DNA of 64,000 bases, taken from the NCBI GenBank assembly GCA_943737045.1, contig CALSFV010000215.1, positions 186,001 through 250,000 on the forward strand, given 5' to 3'. The stretch comes from Parapristionchus giblindavisi. Lineage: Eukaryota > Nematoda > Chromadorea > Rhabditida > Diplogasteridae. The translations under genes were made by a program, and so were the position numbers. Under the pieces are notes generated by a model, which did not search any database, was not told where the DNA came from, and worked only from the letters and a program-made list of their open reading frames with translations. Position 1 is the first letter of the stretch. Each line of letters opens with the position of its first letter. Below are positions 52,301 to 63,751 of the stretch, piece after piece.

Positions 52301-55300
52301 TAAAGCATTGACGTGTCACGAATTCTTTATTGCAAAAAATGCATAATTCAATTTTGTTAATTCGGCTGAAGTGGCCGTTGTTCAACATGGGAACGTGCAA
52401 AATACTCTGAATTTTTTGCTCTTTCGTTTGGTATATGACACGCTGAGTCTAGCAGAAAAGTTTTCATTTCAGGTAATCGTTTGGTCTTATCAGAGTGAAA
52501 GCTACTTTTGTACTTTGGGCATTGTGCAATCAACACAAGATTACAGTTTGACATGAACTGAAGTGTAGATTATTCAGAATTTTTTGCTCTTTCACGTGGT
52601 ATATGCTACGATAAGCTACGATAAAGCATTGACGTGTCACGAATTCTTTATTGCCAAAAATGCATAATTCAATTTTGATAATTCGGGTGAAGTGGCCGTT
52701 GTTCAACATGGGAACGTGCAAAATAATCAGAATTTTTTGCTCTTTCGTTTGGTATATGACACGCTGGGTCTAGCAGAAAATTTTTCATGTCAGGTAATTG
52801 TTTGGTCTTATCAGAGTGAAAGCTACTTTTGTACTTTGGGCATTGTGCAATCAACACAAGATTACAGTTTGACATGAACTGAAGTGTAGATTATTCAGAA
52901 TTTTTTGCTCTTTCACGTGGAATATGCTACGATAAGCTACGATAAAGCATTGACGTGTCACGAATTCTTTATTGCCAAAAATGCATAATTCAATTTTGTT
53001 AATTCGGCTGAAGTGGCCGTTGTTCAACATGGGAACGTGCAAAATACTCTGAATTTTTTGCTCTTTCGTTTGGTATATGACACGCTGGGTCTAGCAGAAA
53101 ATTTTTCATTTCAGGTAATCGTTTGGTCTTATCAGAGTGAAAGCTACTTTTGTACTTTGGGCATTGTGCAATCAACACAAGATTACAGTTTGAAATGAAC
53201 TGATGTGTAGATTATTCAGAATTTTTTGCTCTTTCACGTGGAATATGCTACGATAAGCTACGATAAAGCATTGACGTGTCACGAATTCTTTATTGCAAAA
53301 AATGCATAATTCAATTTTGTTAATTCGGCTGAAGTGGCCGTTGTTCAACATGGGAACGTGCAAAATACTCTGAATTTTTTGCTCTTTCGTTTGGTATATG
53401 ACACGCTGAGTCTAGCAGAAAAGTTTTCATTTCAGGTAATCGTTTGGTCTTATCAGAGTGAAAGCTACTTTTGTACTTTGGGCATTGTGCAATCAACACA
53501 AGATTACAGTTTGACATGAACTGAAGTGTAGATTATTCAGAATTTTTTGCTCTTTCACGTGGTATATGCTACGATAAGCTACGATAAAGCATTGACGTGT
53601 CACGAATTCTTTATTGCCAAAAATGCATAATTCAATTTTGATAATTCGGGTGAAGTGGCCGTTGTTCAACATGGGAACGTGCAAAATAATCAGAATTTTT
53701 TGCTCTTTCGTTTGGTATATGACACGCTGGGTCTAGCAGAAAATTTTTCATGTCAGGTAATTGTTTGGTCTTATCAGAGTGAAAGCTACTTTTGTACTTT
53801 GGGCATTGTGCAATCAACACAAGATTACAGTTTGACATGAACTGAAGTGTAGATTATTCAGAATTTTTTGCTCTTTCACGTGGAATATGCTACGATAAGC
53901 TACGATAAAGCATTGACGTGTCACGAATTCTTTATTGCCAAAAATGCATAATTCAATTTTGTTAATTCGGCTGAAGTGGCCGTTGTTCAACATGGGAACG
54001 TGCAAAATACTCAGAATTTTTTGCTCTTTCGTTTGGTATATGACACGCTGGGTCTAGCAGAAAATTTTTCATGTCAGGTAATTGTTTGGTCTTATCAGAG
54101 TGAAAGCTACTTTTGTACTTTGGGCATTGTGCAATCAACACAAGATTACAGTTTGACATGAACTGAAGTGTAGATTATTCAGAATTTTTTGCTCTTTCAC
54201 GTGGAATATGCTACGATAAGCTACGATAAAGCATTGACGTGTCACGAATTCTTTATTGCCAAAAATGCATAATTCAATTTTGTTAATTCGGCTGAAGTGG
54301 CCGTTGTTCAACATGGGAACGTGCAAAATACTCTGAATTTTTTGCTCTTTCGTTTGGTATATGACACGCTGGGTCTAGCAGAAAATTTTTCATTTCAGGT
54401 AATCGTTTGGTCTTATCAGAGTGAAAGCTACTTTTGTACTTTGGGCATTGTGCAATCAACACAAGATTACAGTTTGAAATGAACTGATGTGTAGATTATT
54501 CAGAATTTTTTGCTCTTTCACGTGGAATATGCTACGATAAGCTACGATAAAGCATTGACGTGTCACGAATTCTTTATTGCAAAAAATGCATAATTCAATT
54601 TTGTTAATTCGGCTGAAGTGGCCGTTGTTCAACATGGGAACGTGCAAAATACTCTGAATTTTTTGCTCTTTCGTTTGGTATATGACACGCTGAGTCTAGC
54701 AGAAAAGTTTTCATTTCAGGTAATCGTTTGGTCTTATCAGAGTGAAAGCTACTTTTGTACTTTGGGCATTGTGCAATCAACACAAGATTACAGTTTGACA
54801 TGAACTGAAGTGTAGATTATTCAGAATTTTTTGCTCTTTCACGTGGTATATGCTACGATAAGCTACGATAAAGCATTGACGTGTCACGAATTCTTTATTG
54901 CCAAAAATGCATAATTCAATTTTGATAATTCGGGTGAAGTGGCCGTTGTTCAACATGGGAACGTGCAAAATAATCAGAATTTTTTGCTCTTTCGTTTGGT
55001 ATATGACACGCTGGGTCTAGCAGAATATTTTTCATGTCAGGTAATTGTTTGGTCTTATCAGAGTGAAAGCTACTTTTGTACTTTGGGCATTGTGCAATCA
55101 ACACAAGATTACAGTTTGACATGAACTGAAGTGTAGATTATTCAGAATTTTTTGCTCTTTCACGTGGAATATGCTACGATAAGCTACGATAAAGCATTGA
55201 CGTGTCACGAATTCTTTATTGCCAAAAATGCATAATTCAATTTTGTTAATTCGGCTGAAGTGGCCGTTGTTCAACATGGGAACGTGCAAAATACTCTGAA

Positions 55301-57985
55301 TTTTTTGCTCTTTCGTTTGGTATATGACACGCTGGGTCTAGCAGAAAATTTTTCATTTCAGGTAATCGTTTGGTCTTATCAGAGTGAAAGCTACTTTTGT
55401 ACTTTGGGCATTGTGCAATCAACACAAGATTACAGTTTGACATGAACTGAAGTGTAGATTATTCAGAATTTTTTGCTCTTTCACGTGGAATATGCTACGA
55501 TAAGCTACGATAAAGCATTGACGTGTCACGAATTCTTTATTGCCAAAAATGCATAATTCAATTTTGTTAATTCGGCTGAAGTGGCCGTTGTTCAACATGG
55601 GAACGTGCAAAATACTCAGAATTTTTTGCTCTTTCGTTTGGTATATGACACGCTGGGTCTAGCAGAAAATTGTTCATGTCAGGTAATCGTTTGGTCTTAT
55701 CAGAGTGAAAGCTACTTTTGTACTTTGGGCATTGTGCAATCAACACAAGATTACAGTTTGACATGAACTGAAGTGTAGATTATTCAGAATTTTTTGCTCT
55801 TTCACGTGGTATATGCTACGATAAGCTACGATAAAGAATTGACGTGTCACGAATTCTTTATTGCCAAAAATGCATAATTCAATTTTGTTAATTCGGCTGA
55901 AGTGGCCGTTGTTCAACATGGGAACGTGCAAAATACTCAGAATTTTTTGCTCTTTCGTTTGGTATATGACACGCTGGGTCTAGCAGAAAATTTTTCATGT
56001 CAGGTAATTGTTTGGTCTTATCAGAGTGAAAGCTACTTTTGTACTTTGGGCATTGTGCAATCAACACAAGATTACAGTTTGACATGAACTGAAGTGTAGA
56101 TTATTCAGAATTTTTTGCTCTTTCACGTGGAATATGCTACGATAAGCTACGATAAAGCATTGACGTGTCACGAATTCTTTATTGCCAAAAATGCATAATT
56201 CAATTTTGTTAATTCGGCTGAAGTGGCCGTTGTTCAACATGGGAACGTGCAAAATACTCTGAATTTTTTGCTCTTTCGTTTGGTATATGACACGCTGGGT
56301 CTAGCAGAAAATTTTTCATTTCAGGTAATCGTTTGGTCTTATCAGAGTGAAAGCTACTTTTGTACTTTGGGCATTGTGCAATCAACACAAGATTACAGTT
56401 TGAAATGAACTGATGTGTAGATTATTCAGAATTTTTTGCTCTTTCACGTGGAATATGCTACGATAAGCTACGATAAAGCATTGACGTGTCACGAATTCTT
56501 TATTGCAAAAAATGCATAATTCAATTTTGTTAATTCGGCTGAAGTGGCCGTTGTTCAACATGGGAACGTGCAAAATACTCTGAATTTTTTGCTCTTTCGT
56601 TTGGTATATGACACGCTGAGTCTAGCAGAAAAGTTTTCATTTCAGGTAATCGTTTGGTCTTATCAGAGTGAAAGCTACTTTTGTACTTTGGGCATTGTGC
56701 AATCAACACAAGATTACAGTTTGACATGAACTGAAGTGTAGATTATTCAGAATTTTTTGCTCTTTCACGTGGTATATGCTACGATAAGCTACGATAAAGC
56801 ATTGACGTGTCACGAATTCTTTATTGCCAAAAATGCATAATTCAATTTTGATAATTCGGGTGAAGTGGCCGTTGTTCAACATGGGAACGTGCAAAATACT
56901 CAGAATTTTTTGCTCTTTCGTTTGGTATATGACACGCTGGGTCTAGCAGAAAATTTTTCATGTCAGGTAATTGTTTGGTCTTATCAGAGTGAAAGCTACT
57001 TTTGTACTTTGGGCATTGTGCAATCAACACAAGATTACAGTTTGACATGAACTGAAGTGTAGATTATTCAGAATTTTTTGCTCTTTCACGTGGAATATGC
57101 TACGATAAGCTACGATAAAGCATTGACGTGTCACGAATTCTTTATTGCCAAAAATGCATAATTCAATTTTGTTAATTCGGCTGAAGTGGCCGTTGTTCAA
57201 CATGGGAACGTGCAAAATACTCTGAATTTTTTGCTCTTTCGTTTGGTATATGACACGCTGGGTCTAGCAGAAAATTTTTCATTTCAGGTAATCGTTTGGT
57301 CTTATCAGAGTGAAAGCTACTTTTGTACTTTGGGCATTGTGCAATCAACACAAGATTACAGTTTGAAATGAACTGATGTGTAGATTATTCAGAATTTTTG
57401 CTCTTTCACGTGGAATATGCTACGATAAGCTACGATAAAGCATTGACGTGTCACGAATTCTTTATTGCAAAAAATGCATAATTCAATTTTGTTAATTCGG
57501 CTGAAGTGGCCGTTGTTCAACATGGGAACGTGCAAAATACTCTGAATTTTTTGCTCTTTCGTTTGGTATATGACACGCTGAGTCTAGCAGAAAAGTTTTC
57601 ATTTCAGGTAATCGTTTGGTCTTATCAGAGTGAAAGCTACTTTTGTACTTTGGGCATTGTGCAATCAACACAAGATTACAGTTTGACATGAACTGAAGTG
57701 TAGATTATTCAGAATTTTTTGCTCTTTCACGTGGTATATGCTACGATAAGCTACGATAAAGCATTGACGTGTCACGAATTCTTTATTGCCAAAAATGCAT
57801 AATTCAATTTTGATAATTCGGGTGAAGTGGCCGTTGTTCAACATGGGAACGTGCAAAATAATCAGAATTTTTTGCTCTTTCGTTTGGTATATGACACGCT
57901 GGGTCTAGCAGAAAATTTTTCATGTCAGGTAATTGTTTGGTCTTATCAGAGTGAAAGCTACTTTTGTACTTTGGGCATTGTGCAA
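47716..57985 (+). repeat. 16-monomer tandem duplication, 5,135 bp x2
   Basis: Copy 1 is 47716-52850 and copy 2 is 52851-57985, directly adjacent. The length is 16 x 321 minus 1 because one monomer in each (52210, 57345) has a five-T run. Other rare shared marks at offset 5,135 are GCAGAATATTTTTC (49889 / 55024), AAAGAATTGACG (50701 / 55836), AAAATTGTTC (50534 / 55669) and TTTTGATAATTCGGG combined with ATACTCAG (51714 / 56849). I saw no difference at the sites compared. Similarity at this offset runs from about 47590 to 53048, slightly more than one unit. Confidence 0.93.
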
Positions 57986-59590
57986 TCAACACAAGATTAC
58001 AGTTTGACATGAACTGAAGTGTAGATTATTCAGAATTTTTTGCTCTTTCACGTGGAATATGCTACGATAAGCTACGATAAAGCATTGACGTGTCACGAAT
58101 TCTTTATTGCCAAAAATGCATAATTCAATTTTGTTAATTCGGCTGAAGTGGCCGTTGTTCAACATGGGAACGTGCAAAATACTCAGAATTTTTTGCTCTT
58201 TCGTTTGGTATATGACACGCTGGGTCTAGCAGAAAATTGTTCATGTCAGGTAATCGTTTGGTCTTATCAGAGTGAAAGCTACTTTTGTACTTTGGGCATT
58301 GTGCAATCAACACAAGATTACAGTTTGACATGAACTGAAGTGTAGATTATTCAGAATTTTTTGCTCTTTCACGTGGTATATGCTACGATAAGCTACGATA
58401 AAGAATTGACGTGTCACGAATTCTTTATTGCCAAAAATGCATAATTCAATTTTGTTAATTCGGCTGAAGTGGCCGTTGTTCAACATGGGAACGTGCAAAA
58501 TACTCAGAATTTTTTGCTCTTTCGTTTGGTATATGACACGCTGGGTCTAGCAGAAAATTTTTCATGTCAGGTAATTGTTTGGTCTTATCAGAGTGAAAGC
58601 TACTTTTGTACTTTGGGCATTGTGCAATCAACACAAGATTACAGTTTGACATGAACTGAAGTGTAGATTATTCAGAATTTTTTGCTCTTTCACGTGGAAT
58701 ATGCTACGATAAGCTACGATAAAGCATTGACGTGTCACGAATTCTTTATTGCCAAAAATGCATAATTCAATTTTGTTAATTCGGCTGAAGTGGCCGTTGT
58801 TCAACATGGGAACGTGCAAAATACTCTGAATTTTTTGCTCTTTCGTTTGGTATATGACACGCTGGGTCTAGCAGAAAATTTTTCATTTCAGGTAATCGTT
58901 TGGTCTTATCAGAGTGAAAGCTACTTTTGTACTTTGGGCATTGTGCAATCAACACAAGATTACAGTTTGAAATGAACTGATGTGTAGATTATTCAGAATT
59001 TTTTGCTCTTTCACGTGGAATATGCTACGATAAGCTACGATAAAGCATTGACGTGTCACGAATTCTTTATTGCAAAAAATGCATAATTCAATTTTGTTAA
59101 TTCGGCTGAAGTGGCCGTTGTTCAACATGGGAACGTGCAAAATACTCTGAATTTTTTGCTCTTTCGTTTGGTATATGACACGCTGAGTCTAGCAGAAAAG
59201 TTTTCATTTCAGGTAATCGTTTGGTCTTATCAGAGTGAAAGCTACTTTTGTACTTTGGGCATTGTGCAATCAACACAAGATTACAGTTTGACATGAACTG
59301 AAGTGTAGATTATTCAGAATTTTTTGCTCTTTCACGTGGTATATGCTACGATAAGCTACGATAAAGAATTGACGTGTCACGAATTCTTTATTGCCAAAAA
59401 TGCATAATTCAATTTTGATAATTCGGGTGAAGTGGCCGTTGTTCAACATGGGAACGTGCAAAATAATCAGAATTTTTTGCTCTTTCGTTTGGTATATGAC
59501 ACGCTGGGTCTAGCAGAAAATTTTTCATGTCAGGTAATTGTTTGGTCTTATCAGAGTGAAAGCTACTTTTGTACTTTGGGCATTGTGCAA

Positions 59591-61508
59591 TCAACACAAG
59601 ATTACAGTTTGACATGAACTGAAGTGTAGATTATTCAGAATTTTTTGCTCTTTCACGTGGAATATGCTACGATAAGCTACGATAAAGCATTGACGTGTCA
59701 CGAATTCTTTATTGCCAAAAATGCATAATTCAATTTTGTTAATTCGGCTGAAGTGGCCGTTGTTCAACATGGGAACGTGCAAAATACTCAGAATTTTTTG
59801 CTCTTTCGTTTGGTATTTGACACGCTGGGTCTAGCAGAAAATTGTTCATGTCAGGTAATCGTTTGGTCTTATCAGAGTGAAAGCTACTTTTGTACTTTGG
59901 GCATTGTGCAATCAACACAAGATTACAGTTTGACATGAACTGAAGTGTAGATTATTCAGAATTTTTTGCTCTTTCACGTGGTATATGCTACGATAAGCTT
60001 AAAGCATTGACGTGTCACGAATTCTTTATTGCCAAAAATGCATAATTCAATTTTGATAATTCGGGTGAAGTGGCCGTTGTTCAACATGGGAACGTGCAAA
60101 ATAATCAGAATTTTTTGCTCTTTCGTTTGGTATATGACACGCTGGGTCTAGCAGAAAATTTTTCATGTCAGGTAATTGTTTGGTCTTATCAGAGTGAAAG
60201 CTACTTTTGTACTTTGGGCATTGTGCAATCAACACAAGATTACAGTTTGACATGAACTGAAGTGTAGATTATTCAGAATTTTTTGCTCTTTCACGTGGAA
60301 TATGCTACGATAAGCTACGATAAAGCATTGACGTGTCACGAATTCTTTATTGCCAAAAATGCATAATTCAATTTTGTTAATTCGGCTGAAGTGGCCGTTG
60401 TTCAACATGGGAACGTGCAAAATAATCAGAATTTTTTGCTCTTTCGTTTGGTATATGACACGCTGGGTCTAGCAGAAAATTTTTCATGTCAGGTAATTGT
60501 TTGGTCTTATCAGAGTGAAAGCTACTTTTGTACTTTGGGCATTGTGCAATCAACACAAGATTACAGTTTGACATGAACTGAAGTGTAGATTATTCAGAAT
60601 TTTTTGCTCTTTCACGTGGAATATGCTACGATAAGCTACGATAAAGCATTGACGTGTCACGAATTCTTTATTGCCAAAAATGCATAATTCAATTTTGTTA
60701 ATTCGGCTGAAGTGGCCGTTGTTCAACATGGGAACGTGCAAAATACTCAGAATTTTTTGCTCTTTCGTTTGGTATTTGACACGCTGGGTCTAGCAGAAAA
60801 TTGTTCATGTCAGGTAATCGTTTGGTCTTATCAGAGTGAAAGCTACTTTTGTACTTTGGGCATTGTGCAATCAACACAAGATTACAGTTTGACATGAACT
60901 GAAGTGTAGATTATTCAGAATTTTTTGCTCTTTCACGTGGTATATGCTACGATAAGCTTAAAGCATTGACGTGTCACGAATTCTTTATTGCCAAAAATGC
61001 ATAATTCAATTTTGATAATTCGGGTGAAGTGGCCGTTGTTCAACATGGGAACGTGCAAAATAATCAGAATTTTTTGCTCTTTCGTTTGGTATATGACACG
61101 CTGGGTCTAGCAGAAAATTTTTCATGTCAGGTAATTGTTTGGTCTTATCAGAGTGAAAGCTACTTTTGTACTTTGGGCATTGTGCAATCAACACAAGATT
61201 ACAGTTTGACATGAACTGAAGTGTAGATTATTCAGAATTTTTTGCTCTTTCACGTGGAATATGCTACGATAAGCTACGATAAAGCATTGACGTGTCACGA
61301 ATTCTTTATTGCCAAAAATGCATAATTCAATTTTGTTAATTCGGCTGAAGTGGCCGTTGTTCAACATGGGAACGTGCAAAATACTCAGAATTTTTTGCTC
61401 TTTCGTTTGGTATATGACACGCTGGGTCTAGCAGAAAATTGTTCATGTCAGGTAATCGTTTGGTCTTATCAGAGTGAAAGCTACTTTTGTACTTTGGGCA
61501 TTGTGCAA
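59591..61508 (+). repeat. 3-monomer duplication of 959 bp with 4-bp deletion monomers
   Basis: Starts are 59591, 59912 (317 bp), 60229 and 60550, 60871 (317 bp), 61188. The first of each trio shares GGTATTTGACAC (near 59813 and 60772) with AAAATTGTTC. The second of each lacks ACGA in the tandem GCTACGATAA, giving a HindIII site. The third differs: 60229 has AAATAATCAG and CAGGTAATTG, 61188 has AAATACTCAG and AAAATTGTTC, so the copy ends inside the third monomer. Confidence 0.9.
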
Positions 61509-63434
61509 TCAACACAAGATTACAGTTTGACATGAACTGAAGTGTAGATTATTCAGAATTTTTTGCTCTTTCACGTGGTATATGCTACGATAAGCTACGA
61601 TAAAGAATTGACGTGTCACGAATTCTTTATTGCCAAAAATGCATAATTCAATTTTGTTAATTCGGCTGAAGTGGCCGTTGTTCAACATGGGAACGTGCAA
61701 AATACTCAGAATTTTTTGCTCTTTCGTTTGGTATATGACACGCTGGGTCTAGCAGAAAATTTTTCATGTCAGGTAATTGTTTGGTCTTATCAGAGTGAAA
61801 GCTACTTTTGTACTTTGGGCATTGTGCAATCAACACAAGATTACAGTTTGACATGAACTGAAGTGTAGATTATTCAGAATTTTTTGCTCTTTCACGTGGA
61901 ATATGCTACGATAAGCTACGATAAAGCATTGACGTGTCACGAATTCTTTATTGCCAAAAATGCATAATTCAATTTTGTTAATTCGGCTGAAGTGGCCGTT
62001 GTTCAACATGGGAACGTGCAAAATACTCTGAATTTTTTGCTCTTTCGTTTGGTATATGACACGCTGGGTCTAGCAGAAAATTTTTCATTTCAGGTAATCG
62101 TTTGGTCTTATCAGAGTGAAAGCTACTTTTGTACTTTGGGCATTGTGCAATCAACACAAGATTACAGTTTGAAATGAACTGATGTGTAGATTATTCAGAA
62201 TTTTTTGCTCTTTCACGTGGAATATGCTACGATAAGCTACGATAAAGCATTGACGTGTCACGAATTCTTTATTGCAAAAAATGCATAATTCAATTTTGTT
62301 AATTCGGCTGAAGTGGCCGTTGTTCAACATGGGAACGTGCAAAATACTCTGAATTTTTTGCTCTTTCGTTTGGTATATGACACGCTGAGTCTAGCAGAAA
62401 AGTTTTCATTTCAGGTAATCGTTTGGTCTTATCAGAGTGAAAGCTACTTTTGTACTTTGGGCATTGTGCAATCAACACAAGATTACAGTTTGACATGAAC
62501 TGAAGTGTAGATTATTCAGAATTTTTTGCTCTTTCACGTGGTATATGCTACGATAAGCTACGATAAAGCATTGACGTGTCACGAATTCTTTATTGCCAAA
62601 AATGCATAATTCAATTTTGATAATTCGGGTGAAGTGGCCGTTGTTCAACATGGGAACGTGCAAAATAATCAGAATTTTTTGCTCTTTCGTTTGGTATATG
62701 ACACGCTGGGTCTAGCAGAAAATTTTTCATGTCAGGTAATTGTTTGGTCTTATCAGAGTGAAAGCTACTTTTGTACTTTGGGCATTGTGCAATCAACACA
62801 AGATTACAGTTTGACATGAACTGAAGTATAGATTATTCAGAATTTTTTGCTCTTTCACGTGGAATATGCTACGATAAGCTACGATAAAGCATTGACGTGT
62901 CACGAATTCTTTATTGCCAAAAATGCATAATTCAATTTTGTTAATTCGGCTGAAGTGGCCGTTGTTCAACATGGGAACGTGCAAAATACTCTGAATTTTT
63001 TGCTCTTTCGTTTGGTATATGACACGCTGGGTCTAGCAGAAAATTTTTCATTTCAGGTAATCTTTTGGTCTTATCAGAGTGAAAGCTACTTTTGTACTTT
63101 GGGCATTGTGCAATCAACACAAGATTACAGTTTGACATGAACTGAAGTGTAGATTATTCAGAATTTTTTGCTCTTTCACGTGGTATATGCTACGATAAGC
63201 TACGATAAAGCATTGACGTGTCACGAACTCTTTATTGCCAAAAATGCATAATTCAATTTTGTTAATTCGGCTGAAGTGGCCGTTGTTCAACATGGGAACG
63301 TGCAAAATACTCTGAATTTTTTGCTCTTTCGTTTGGTATATGACACGCTGAGTCTAGCAGAAAAGTTTTCATTTCAGGTAATCGTTTGGTCTTATCAGAG
63401 TGAAAGCTACTTTTGTACTTTGGGCATTGTGCAA

Positions 63435-63751
63435 TCAACACAAGATTACAGTTTGACATGAACTGAAGTGTAGATTATTCAGAATTTTTTGCTCTTTCAC
63501 GTGGTATATGCTACGATAAGCTTAAAGCATTGACGTGTCACGAATTCTTTATTGCCAAAAATGCATAATTCAATTTTGATAATTCGGGTGAAGTGGCCGT
63601 TGTTCAACATGGGAACGTGCAAAATAATCAGAATTTTTTGCTCTTTCGTTTGGTATATGACACGCTGGGTCTAGCAGAAAATTTTTCATGTCAGGTAATT
63701 GTTTGGTCTTATCAGAGTGAAAGCTACTTTTGTACTTTGGGCATTGTGCAA
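63435..63751 (+). repeat. Third 317-bp monomer
   Basis: It has the same 4-bp loss as 59912 and 60871, with AAGCTT at 63518-63523. It follows monomer 63114, a hybrid of an ordinary left part and a marker-type right part that also lost its EcoRI site (CACGAACTC near 63225). Confidence 0.9.

Noticed and set aside
47716..57985. 5,135-bp duplication as an assembly artefact
   Set aside because: I cannot exclude it from sequence alone, but the identity tract extends slightly beyond one unit and the flanking monomers differ, as expected of a real unequal exchange. It is kept as a finding with a read-based test.
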